DNA from: Epiperipatus broadwayi
Lineage: Eukaryota > Onychophora > Udeonychophora > Euonychophora > Peripatidae
Assembly (NCBI GenBank): GCA_028023455.1
Contig: JAQFVV010006630.1
Coordinates: 60,001-124,000 of the forward strand
DNA length: 64,000 nucleotides
Direction: 5' to 3'
Part shown: positions 1 to 10,006 of the stretch, one piece after another
Position numbering within the stretch: the stretch's first letter is position 1
How the letters are laid out: the number at the start of each line of letters is the position of its first letter
Notes under the pieces: model-generated
Seen by the model: only the letters and a program-made list of their open reading frames with translations
Told to the model about the DNA's origin: nothing
Databases searched by the model: none
Program-made: the position numbers and the translations under genes

Positions 1-1139
1 TTAGTTCCCCTTTAGCAATTTCACAAAACTAAAAATCAGCTTAATGACATGTGGATGACCACATATTTGACAAAGTAATGAATAAGACTATTTCAATAAA
101 TGATTGAATCCATCATAAATTAATATCAGCTGGCCTATAAACATAAATATATTAATGAGTTATATAAAATATTAAATAGACAAAGATTCAGAGTAAATAT
201 ATATATTTGTCTACATATTATATACACACATGACATATACATTCTATTCATGAATGCAATAAAATATACATTGGTAGAATTTTTTTCCCATGATTTGTAC
301 ATATATTTTATTGCTTCTTTTTTGTACGATGAAGAAAAAATCTTAAAGCAATTCTTCTATTAAAGCTAATAATAAATTATTCTCAAATTATCTTCCAAAA
401 TTGAAAAAATACAACACAATTAATGCAATATGATAAGTCTAATGACATGAATTGATAACATTTTCATCAATATTAAAGAAATGACTATATATAACAAATT
501 GCTTGTCATTTAATGTAGAAATGGAAACAAATGCTAAATTTTGTTTTAAAAAGTGAAAAATTCTCTTCCCCCTCCCCATGATGAAATCAAAATGTCAGAT
601 TGCTTTTCTACAAGAGTTTGATCTGGGCAAACCAAAAAATTGATCAATGTACATGGGTCATGATCTATTTTTTCTCTAAACAAACCAAGTCAAATACTCA
701 TTAAGGGTTAGTAATGTTTAAAAATATGTGAAGCACCAACATATTTTACATTATTAATTAGGTCCTGCTTTTTATCTTTACTAGCTTTTGATAAAGCAAT
801 CTTTATGTTAAGGACATATTTTTATCTTACAGAGATACAATTTCAACCTCTAGATTTAGAAAGAGAAGGGATTGTGTTATAAGCTCAGCAACCTAGGATT
901 GAGCTGCAATTTCAAAACAATTGCTAAATGAAGCCATCAAAACAAAGGTCATGTGATGTGATGCACTGTGGCTTTTCCTTTTTTGGAGTCAGGAAACACT
1001 ATGTCCAGAAAAATATGTTAGCCACCTTACCTTCTCTTTCCAATCCTCACCCTAAGTTTTTCCCATATTCTTCACTATCCTGCTTTATCTCATTTCCACA
1101 AGATAATCTTTGTCAACTATATGGCCTTTCTATCTAAAT
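1..1139. other. AT-rich stretch, no gene seen
   Basis: AT-rich sequence with frequent stops on both strands. No domain, TIR or long repeat could be recognised. The short frame at 928-1137 looks like chance: it has no recognisable motif and its composition is low-complexity. Confidence 0.6.
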
Positions 1140-2497
1140 CCCCCTTATCTTTTCTTAAACCCAATATAAAAACCAAGAACCCACTTTCTGTATAATTACT
1201 TTGTTTATATTTATTCTTGCCACAACTTTAGTATTTATACTTTTTCTACTTGCAGGCCTTAACATTCCATTAACAGATGCCTAATATTTTTATGTCTTAC
1301 TTACATAACTTACAGATTAAATCACTCATATTTTCCATTTATGTATATATTCCCGTTGCTAAAGGTTCTATTCAAGCCTTAAACAATAAAGTATTTTCCT
1401 TGCTATTATCATGAATTAATTTGCACCCAATATTCTGTTTACTTCTATACATATTTATACTCTTTTTATTCTTCAAACTAGTTCTCCATCTCTTCAACTT
1501 GTTAGTTTTTATTAATGCACCTATTCTTCTCTTTCATTCCTTGCCACTCTAAAAAACTCAATAATTTTCCTAACACAATCATTCCACCTTTTGTATAAGT
1601 ATATTGACATAAAATTCTTTATCCAAATGTTTTGTGTACTGTACTATCTTTCTCATCCATCTTGTTGCCTATTTTTTACTCATAACCCAATTATGTACTA
1701 TTTTGGCTATTCTTTTCATTTTGTTTTTTGAATCTCTCATGTAAAAACATGATCATCCAATTTTTCCTTAAATTACCTCCTTTGCCATTCACATATCGGT
1801 ATCTAATGTATGCCTTTCTACTTCTCTTTGTACTTATCATTACCATAAGTTAACCCAGCTACTGTCACTCCCCTCTATGCAATTCTAGCTATATCATATG
1901 CATTATATAAAAACAATCAATTTATTTATCAATCCATTCTTTTTTTTGCTTCATTTATCATTTTTTTCTCCCATTCATCCAAACAATTTCTCTAATTAAG
2001 TCAATTCCCAAATAGTTATACGTATTCACCACATTTAACTTTATATTCCCCAATAAAAATTCTCTTCTCTTTCTCCAGTATTTAGCATCATTACTCTTGA
2101 TTTTTCTTCATGAAATTTAATTCCCACCTCTTTACCCACCCTTGCATGTTGTCAGCACAACTTCCATCTTTCCTACTTTCTGCATGCAAAAGAGTATTTC
2201 TGCAAATAAAAGATCTGATAATATATATATATATACTACCTTGCCATCTATTAATGATATCTTTACCTTTCTCATAGTCTTTCTATTGCTCTCTCCATTT
2301 CTCTCAAATACAACAAAAACAAAATAGGCAACATGGGGCATTCTTGTTTAGTCCCATTCCATTTTTAACTTTAACTGATTCTATGTTTCCTAATTGATTC
2401 TTATAATAATTAATTTTATACAATCTCTTAATAAGATTTACTAAAATTTCATTCATTTTTCAAATTTACTAAACCTACCCATAATCTATTTCTATTA
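1140..2497 (-). pseudogene. Old LINE (C), second half of reverse transcriptase, minus strand
   Basis: Read on the minus strand this continues the reverse transcriptase begun at 6890-5763. Visible are an NLIKRLYK helix (about 2440), a decayed QGCPLSP-type motif reading QECPMLPILF (about 2356-2315), a decayed catalytic motif reading SDLLFAE (YADD-like, about 2225) followed by MQKV, and a KSRVM stretch further on. Many stops and frameshifts occur. The motif order is that of non-LTR retrotransposon RT palm and thumb. RTE copy A1 was inserted at its upstream edge, splitting the RT between the DFxKAFD-type motif and the rest. The clade is not assignable by eye. The T- and C-rich look of the plus strand is just the complement of an A-rich LINE. 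Confidence 0.6.
2221..2237. repeat. (AT)n microsatellite
   Basis: A run of alternating TA about 17 bases long inside the old LINE remnant. Confidence 0.8.
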
Positions 2498-2798
2498 ACT
2501 GAAAGGAGACCCTTTGATTCCTCTTGGAGGCCTTAAAGGAACCGAGCAGGGCAAATTCCTAATGTCCACTCCATACGTTCTTGTCATTGCAGCGGTTATT
2601 ACTATGTGATTATTCATATAGTATACGAACATGGATGGGCGGCTCACCAACACGCATTAGCCAGCGTGGTGAGTTTATTGGCTTTTTACCTCTGAGTTTA
2701 AGATCAAGAAACACTGTGGTCTTTCTTCTCAGTGCCTGATAAGGCAGAATGAATGTTTGTGTAAATGATAAATATTTTTCCAATACATATATACAATT
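2498..2798 (+). promoter_or_regulatory. RTE A1 5' leader, probable internal promoter region
   Basis: About 300 bases between the shared element start and the first ATG. It is nearly identical to 51318-51614 in copy A4, including a palindrome-like stretch CATATAGTATACG near 2615. Autonomous LINEs generally carry an internal promoter in this region. No individual promoter box could be identified, so the promoter role is inference from position. Confidence 0.5.
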
Positions 2799-5731
2799 AT
2801 GACAGACAAAAATAAAGCATGGCCCTTATTCCCAGGAGGCTGTAAAGTCACCAACCAAGGCAGCGGTTGGTGGCCGAAGGCGGAGGATGCTAAGAATCCC
2901 CTGATTGCAGACCCAGGCTGCCATTTGATGACGACTTTTTATTTAGGTACTTACAACTGCAGATCACTTTCAAGTGAAGGAAGATTACAAGAATTAGAAG
3001 AAGAACTGTCGTATATTAAATGGGACATTATTGGACTTTGTGAAGTTAGAAGAAAAGGAGAAGAAACAATTGATTTAAAAAGTGGACATATACTCTATTA
3101 TAAAGGCACACATATTGGAAATACAAGTGGAGTAGGATTCATTATAAATAAAAAGTGGAAGAACAATATTGTGGAGATTGATGGTGTATCGGACAGATTA
3201 GTTATACAACTTAATAGCAGATATCAAATGCAGATAATTCAGGTTTATGCCCCAACAAGTTCTCATAGTGATGAAGTAGTAGAAGATTTTTATATGGATG
3301 TACAAAAGGCTTTTGATCAGAGTAAACAACATTTTAAAATTGTTATGGGAGACTTTAATGCTAGAATTGGTAGACAAATGAAAGATGAAATTGCTGTAGG
3401 TAATTTTGGTTATGGTAATAGAAATGAGAGAGGACATAGACTTGTGGAGTTTGCAGAAAAAGAAAAACTTTATATTATGAATTCATTTTTTGAGAAAAAT
3501 GTTAAAAGGAAATGGACAAGGAAGCATCCAAATGAAGGTACAGCAGAATTGGATTATATTTTGACTAACAGAAAATACATATTTCAAGATTGTAATGTTC
3601 TTAATAAATTTAACACAGAAAGTGATCATCGATTAGTAAGGTGTAAGTTACGTGTTAATGTAAAACTAGAGAGACAAAAATTATTAAGAAAAACAATATT
3701 TACAGTTGATATTCCTAATCTTCAGAAACATTCTAATGAATTTAAATTAGAACTTACAAATCGGTTTCAAGGGTTAGGAGATTTTGAACATGATTCAGAT
3801 TTGAATGAAATTAATATGAAAATAACTGATACACTTTTAAAAACTGCAACAAATATAGCTGGTAGAAAAAAGCAGCAATTGACTAATAAAATTTCTACTG
3901 AGACTAGAGAATTTATGAAGAAAAGAAGGAATATGAAGATATACAAAAATGATGTATTAAAAAGAATTGAATATCTCGACTTTTGTAAAATGGTATGGAA
4001 AAGAGTTGAAAATGATATAAGAAAGTATAACTGTGAAATAGCAAGGAAAGCTGTAGAAGAAAATAAATGTCTCAAAAATGTTAAACAACATTTTGGTATT
4101 GGTAGGAAATTTATATCTGCAATAAGAAAAAAAGATGGAATTATTACTAAAAAGAGAGATGACATCATGAAATTGGTAGAAGATTTTTATCAAGAATTAT
4201 ATAGTAATAAAGAAGAAGTACCTCCTATATCTATTACATCTTCCGAATTGCCCAGAATTTTAAATGAAGAAGTGAGACATGCAATTAAGTATATGAAGAA
4301 AGGAAAGGCTCCAGGAAATGATGGAATTATAATTGATATATTAAAAGAAGCAGGTGAAGAAATAGAAACAATTTTAGCAAAGTTATATACCAAATGTCTA
4401 AATGATAAAGATGTACCGGAAGATTGGAAGAATGCAGTAATAATATTAATATTTAAAAAAGGTGATAAAGAAGATATTAGAAATTACAGACCTATCAGCC
4501 TTTTATCAGTTTTATATAAAATTTTCACCAAGATAATTACAACTCGTCTACAGAGAACTTTGGATTTCCACCAACCAAGAGAACAAGCTGGATTTAAAAG
4601 TGGTTTTAATACAATAGATCATATCCAGGTATTGTGAGAAGTCATAGAAAGGAAAAACGAATATGAGTTGTCATTATGTTTTGGATTTGTAGATTATGAA
4701 AAGGCATTCGATTCTATACACATTTCTTCAGTGATTAAAGCATTGGATCATCAAGGTATAGATCCAGGATATTGTCATATTTTAAAGAATATTTATAAAA
4801 ATGCAACAGCAACAATTAGATTACATAATGATACTGGAAAAATCAACATTGAGAAAGGTGTAAGACAAGGTGACTCCATATCTCCAAAACTCTTTACAGC
4901 AGTGCTGCAAGAAGTTTTTTGTGGATTAAAATGGGAAACTAAAGGAGTGAAAGTAAATGGAGAGTATTTAAGTCATTTAGATTTCACAGATGATGTAGTT
5001 GTTTTTGCAAATAATGCTTCAGAGCTGCAGGAAATGTTGCAGGAGTTAGCAGATGAAAGTAGAAAAGTAGGACTAAAGATAAATGTTAAAAAGACTAAAG
5101 TAATGTTTAATCAATTTGCTCAAAATATGAAAATAAAGATTGATTATGAAGAATTAGAAGAAGTTAACAGTTACAAATACCTTGGTCAGATTATTAATAC
5201 AGATGGAAACATAATGGAGGAAATTAATCATAGAATTAAACTTGGTTGGAGTGCTTTTGGTAGAAATAACTTGATACTAAAAGGAAATATGCCTATGTGT
5301 TTGAAAAGGATGGTTTTTAACAAATGTGTTTTACCAGTTCTTACTTATGGATCTGAGACTTGGACACTTAATAGAAGAGCAATACAGAGACTTCAGACCA
5401 CTCAAAGGAGTATGGAGAGATGTATTTTGGGAGTAACAAGAAGAGATTGAAAACGCAATGTATGGGTAAGACAACAAACAGGTGTTACTGACCTTATTGA
5501 AAAATTAAAAGATTGAAATGGAGTTGGGCTGGACATATTGCTAGAAGAGATGATAATAGATGGACAATTGAAATTTTAAACTGGATTCCAAGAGATTGTA
5601 AAAGACCCAGAAAGAGACCACATGTGAGATGGATGGATGAAATAAGAAAATGTGCAGGGGTGTTGTGGAGAAGAGAAGCTAAAGATCGGAGAAGATGGAT
5701 TAAACTTGGAGAGACCTTCATCCTGCAGTAG
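2799..5731 (+). pseudogene. RTE A1 endonuclease / reverse transcriptase, nearly intact
   Basis: A polyprotein of about 977 codons for target-primed retrotransposition. The endonuclease domain (residues about 50-290) shows TYNCRSL, GLCEVRRKGE, VYAPTS, GDFNARIG, ELDYILTNR and SDHRLVRC. The RT (about 490-790) shows KGKAPGNDGI, NYRPISLLSVLYKIF, DYEKAFDS, GVRQGDSISPKLF and the active site LDFTDDVVV. The tail holds YKYLGQIINTDG, YGSETW and RPHVRWMDEIRK and ends FILQ. The first frame runs 2799-4637 and stops at a TGA (4635) where sister copies have AGA. The same frame resumes to a TGA at 5448 where A4 has CGA. A one-base deletion in an A-run near 5502 shifts the tail into another frame (5513-5731). 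The start ATG is the one shared with A4. A1 lacks three residues (RVA) that A2 and A4 have after SDR, and has an extra E near residue 68. Confidence 0.85.
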
Positions 5732-5762
5732 ATTGATAATGGTTGATGATGATGATGATGAT

Positions 5763-6890
5763 CTATAAAAAACCATATATAACTGTCTACCTATATTTTT
5801 ACTCATATCTATAAGTTGCATAACTACAAATAAACTATCTTCTACCCATCCAATTGAAAACTTCCTTGCATTTCTCCCTCTATATTATGTTCTTTCAAAC
5901 ATTTTGAAAGTTTTCGAGTGACCTTTTATATGAAAACTTTATATAACACTAATGTTACCACTATTAGTTTATAATTGCTTAACTTTCTATGATCCTTACC
6001 TTTTTTTAAAATAGTTTCTTTACTCTTGTATTATTTCAACTATCTGTAAATTCTCTCTTCTGTGCTATCTAATTAAAACATGATAATAGGTTTAATTTTG
6101 TCCTATTTCCCAAATTCATCACCATCTCTGCTGTCCATCCATCTAAACTGTTTGCTTTACCACTTTTCAATTTCTTCTCTGTTTCATTCAATTCATTTTC
6201 TGTAAACCTAATATGTCTATTATATATACTTTCATATTTGTTATCCCTCTGTCCTTCACATCAACATCTTTCCTATATCTATTACATACTTATTTAAGAT
6301 TGTCTCTAATTTTTCTCTAGAACTACAATCTATTTCTCATCACCTTGTAAAACTATTTCTCTCTCCCCTACATTCCTTCTTTTAATATATTTCTACCATT
6401 TTTTACTCTCATCTCTTCCACTTTTATTAGTATCTGCCAACAATTTACTATTTAATTTCATTCTCTCTATATAATTATCTACTTTAGTTAACTTCTTTTT
6501 TTAAAATACTATTCCCATTTAACATTATAGACACTTATATTCTCTATGCTTTTTTTCTTTTTTTATATTTTTATTAATTCTCACTTTTCTAATCCTTTTA
6601 TTCTTCTGAATATGTTTACCTTTGCCACTTTTACTACTTTGCCATACCAGTCCTTATATTCAGTCCAACCAACTCTTCCAGGATTTTTTCCACTTTTATT
6701 TTATATTCTTCTAACTTATAATTTTCATTTATTCTCTTTATTCACATCTTTCATTATCCTTTCTACTTTTGTTACTATTTTCCATCACATTACTAACCAT
6801 GTTTATTATAAAGAAATTATGATCACTTCATTATTAAACACTTTAATTTTCCATACTTTATTCATTCCCTCTCTTTCTACTAATACATAA
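5763..6890 (-). pseudogene. Old LINE (C), first half of reverse transcriptase, minus strand
   Basis: On the minus strand this shows an RT entry region reading TENELNETEKKLKSGK followed by ANSLDGW (about 6210-6133), equivalent to the KLKNGKAPGxDGI motif of LINE RTs. It is followed by KKGKDHRKLSNY (about 6010-5970, the KKGxxxxxxNYRPIS motif), then QLIDMSKN and GRQLYMVFYR (5821-5763), which leads into the DFxKAFD motif. There RTE copy A1 interrupts it, and the RT resumes at 2497 going down. Stops and frameshifts are frequent. The upstream edge at 6890 is the insertion point of the CACTGGG transposon. The function is LINE RT; the clade is unknown. Confidence 0.6.
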
Positions 6891-9217
6891 CACTGGGCAA
6901 CAATTTTTTTTCATTTTTTGTTGTATGAGGTTTTATAACTTTTTCTATATATTTCTGCATTGTTGATTTCAAATCTGTAATCCGTTTTTTCATGTATGCT
7001 CTAGTTTTTATGCAATTTTAATTTCTCTTTGTTACAGTTAATGGCATGGATTGGTTTTCAAATTGGAGTTAAAAGGCAATGACTCTTGGATTGAACATAA
7101 CCACAAGGCAATTAATGTTTTACAAACACTCCTTTCACATATTTGTAGTTGTTTTTAAATGTAAAAAATTATTATCTGATAAAAACACCATCTTATTTTG
7201 TTTTTAGATTGAATCATTACTTTTTTTGAGTAGGCATAAATGTAGGAATAGTCCTGACACCTTCTATTATATATGTGGCTGTTACACACTTCAACATCAA
7301 AGCACAATATTTAATCATTTGTGACAAGTGCATATATTGCCTATTTTCAAGTTTCCCTTGGCAATCAAGACAAGAATTAGGCTCCTCATATTGTGTGTCA
7401 TAATTGTGAGGAAATGCTTCATGGCTGGACAAAAGAAAAATGCAAAGGAATGCCTTTGGGTATTCCCATGGTTTGTCATGCACCTAAGGACCATAGCAGT
7501 GACCGTTATTTTTGTCTGATCCATATAAAGGGCATAGGCAAGAAAAAATGGCATATAATCGCATATCCTAATATTTCTTCAGCAATACAACCTATCCTAC
7601 ACTCTGAGACACTCCTGGTTGCAGTGTTTAATGGTTTTATTTCTTATAAGGACAAAGAAAATGAATATGGTGATCAAATGTATTTTTATAAGATGCATGA
7701 GGAAATAGTTGTAAAATGCCAAGCAGTCATTAACCCCTCAGCAGTTTAGCCAACCTAAATTAAATGACTTAGTAAGAGATTTGGACCTATCAAAAAAGCA
7801 GCTGAGTTATTAGCCTCTGGGCTTCAAGAAAAGAAGGTACTTCACCAGTCAGCTAAAGTATCCCATTTTCAGGAAGTATAAACAAATTTATGTGGTCTTT
7901 TGTCCAAAGACAGATACTTTGTTTACTGTCATGATATCAGTAGTCTTCTCAGCCAGCTAGATGTTATCACTTACAGTCCAACAGACTGGCAGCTATTTCT
8001 TAACAATTGTAAATGGAATCTGAAATGTGTTCTCTTACACAACAGTAATGTTTATTCAGCAGTTCCAATTGATCATTCAACTCATCTGCAGAAACAATTA
8101 TAATGACATAAAAATTGTCCTCGACTTACTGAACTATAAGGAGCATAACTGAATCATTTGTGTGGATTCTAAAATGGTAAATTTCTTGCTAGTACAACAG
8201 AGAAGTTTCACAAAGTATCCTTGCTTTCTATGTTTGTGGAACAGTGAAGCTGGCCAAAACGTGAAGCTCTGGAAGGAGGGATGCAAAATATTCTGAATGA
8301 ACCTGTAGTTAATTGAGACAAGATCATCCCCCCCACTTCACATCAAACTTGGCTTAATGAAGCAGTTTGTTCAGGCTTTGAAAAAGAAAGTGAATGCTTT
8401 CAGCATATTATTTCTGTTTTTCCTGCCTTGTCTTTGAGAAGATTAAAGCAGGTGTATTCAATGGACCTCAAATTTAGAACCCTCATAAGTGCTAAAGAAT
8501 TTGCCAGGAAGATGAATAAGGAAAAGAAAGCAGCATAGCAGTCTTTTGTAGCAGTTACAAATAACTTCCTTGGCAACAAAAAAACAGAAAACTATAAAAT
8601 TCTGTTTAAAATGATGCTGTTGGATTTCTGTGACATTGGATGTAACATGAGCATTAAGATCCACTTTCTGGACAGTCAGCTTGATAAATTTCCCAAAAAT
8701 CTTGGAGCTTTTAGTGATGAGCAGGAAGAACACTTTCATCAAGATCTGAAGATGATGGAAGAGCATTACCAGGGGTGATGGGAACATGATGGCAGAGTAC
8801 TGCTGGAGCATCAAATGAGATTGTCCTCAATAAGTACACAGACGTAAGAGATACAAGTACAAATTTTTGTTTGAATAGAATTTAAATGAGTTTTGTGCAA
8901 AATTTTATGATTAAAATAAGTGTTTTAATGTGTTCTATTTTGAAATTGTAGACAAATTCTGATGCAATCATATCTTTTTAGTGTATTTACTGCATTATAT
9001 AAATTATATTTTCACAAAGATGATGCCCAAGAAGACATTGTACTTCATTATGTTAAACTAAATGTTGAAAATTTTTCAAGAAGATGAAAACCTAAAATCT
9101 TGAATTGCAAAAAAACTAGATTACAGAGAAAAAGTAATGTCAGATTTGAGATCAGCATGCTCAAATTAAGTAAGAACAAGTGTTTTTGTGGATGCAAAAA
9201 AAATTTCGTTCCCAGTG
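6891..9217 (+). mobile_element. DNA transposon with long TIRs starting CACTGGG, carrying an uncharacterised protein
   Basis: The left end CACTGGGCAAC (6891) and right end GTTCCCAGTG (9208-9217) are inverted copies. Similarity continues inward for roughly 150 bases with indels: for example TCAAATCTG and CTAGTTTTTATGCAATT near 6980-7030 pair with the complement of 9095-9165. The body holds a broken plus-strand reading frame (7393-8817). The element interrupts old minus-strand LINE sequence on both sides. No clear target duplication is seen: the left flank is ATACATAA and the right flank ATATAATC. The superfamily could not be assigned. The long TIRs bracketing the coding region are direct sequence evidence that this is a mobile unit. 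Confidence 0.65.
7393..8817 (+). pseudogene. Broken gene of an uncharacterised transposon-associated protein family
   Basis: Segments in shifting frames read MCHNCEEMLHGWT (a CxxC pair), HSSDRYFCL, AYPNISSAIQPILHSET, LNDLVRDLDLS, AAELLASGLQEKK, YCHDISSLL, DWQLFLN, VLLHNSNVY plus AVPIDHSTHL, SFVAVTNNFLGNKKTENY, GCNMSIKIHFLDSQLDKFPKN and SDEQEEHFHQDLKMMEEHYQG. From memory, this order of motifs matches a family of several hundred residues that is annotated only as 'uncharacterized protein' in many arthropod, cnidarian and mollusc genomes. There are at least three in-frame stops and several frameshifts, so it is dead. It sits inside the 6891-9217 TIR pair, so a transposase or accessory role is inferred. 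No catalytic triad could be assigned by eye. Confidence 0.6.
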
Positions 9218-9660
9218 ATATAATCTATTGTGTGAAATATATTATTTATGGACAATGTGTATAGTTCCTCATGAATATTTGATAAAATTCCAATGCTCAA
9301 ATTTATTCTCTAATCAAAATTCTTAAAAAGCTGTCAATTCGTGTTATCTATATTATCAATTTCTTCAATAAGCCCATTCACATCCTCTATAACCATTATT
9401 TTCTCTCTCCTTTTTTGAAACTCTGTATATCTTTAACTATGCATTGATATATGCTACTGTTCCATTTCATTATATTTTGACTATCTCTAGTGGTTATATA
9501 CACTATAGCCACCTCCATTTCTTATCTTCCTAATCTTATCTAAACCACAAATGTTTTTGACATTTAACAGTATTTAAATATTTTTTTGACATAACTCCTA
9601 TATCATTACCTTTTCTTTTTCTATTTATACCTTGCCAGACTTTCAGTATAGGTCTTCTCC
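9218..9660 (-). pseudogene. Old LINE endonuclease-like remnant, minus strand
   Basis: Read on the minus strand: IRKIRNGGGYSVYI, then KDIQSFKKGERK, then MVIEDVNGLIEE, resembling the VILGDFNGxIG motif of APE-type endonucleases, followed by a segment resembling the NExGxxLLxFC motif. Several stops are present. If real, this endonuclease belongs with the RT at 6890-1140 on the same strand, the CACTGGG element having landed between them. Identification rests on decayed motifs only. Confidence 0.35.
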
Positions 9661-10006
9661 TCTTAGATGTGTTTCCATACTTCTAGTAGCTCAAGCTCTT
9701 CATTTTTAACTGCTTTGTTTATTTCCAATTACTTTTCTGGTCTCCTACCACCTTGCATATTCAAATATCCATTTTAAACAATTTATTCTTTCCTAACTAT
9801 TCCTTTATAAATTCTTTTGACTCTTTTCCATTACATTTGTAAGTAACTTGCTTACTATTAATTTTACAAACCCATTCTCTCTCCACATCTACATTTATAT
9901 GTAAATCAGCTACTCTTTGTTTATTTCTTACATCCTATTCATTCTTCTTCTTTTTGATATACTAAGTACAATCCATCTTTGCTATATTAGTCCCTCTTAC
10001 TAATAA
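9661..10006 (-). pseudogene. Old LINE endonuclease C-terminal remnant, minus strand
   Basis: On the minus strand a stretch reads TNIAKMDCT then DVRNKQRVADL, resembling the QIDYIL...DVRxKRGADxxSDH block that closes LINE endonucleases. It is followed by a charged linker. It continues the endonuclease at 13735-12930, from which it was separated when RTE A2 inserted at the ACTAATAA site (9999-10006). Confidence 0.45.

Larger units (their letters stand above)
2498..5762 (+). mobile_element. RTE-type LINE copy A1, full length
   Basis: A full-length non-LTR retrotransposon of RTE type: a 300-base 5' leader, one long reading frame with an APE-like endonuclease followed by reverse transcriptase, and a 3' end made of GAT repeats, as is typical of RTE elements. 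The 5' end (ACTGAAAGGAG) coincides with that of copy A4, so it is the real element start and not a truncation. Flanks are CTATTA (2492-2497) and CTATAA (5763-5768), a candidate imperfect target duplication. It sits in the reverse-transcriptase region of an older minus-strand LINE, so it is the younger of the two. Confidence 0.9.

Noticed and set aside
3198-4393. Minus-strand frames opposite the RTE coding region (also in A2 and A4)
   Set aside because: They are mirror images of the A-rich RTE coding strand and recur in each copy only because the copies are homologous.
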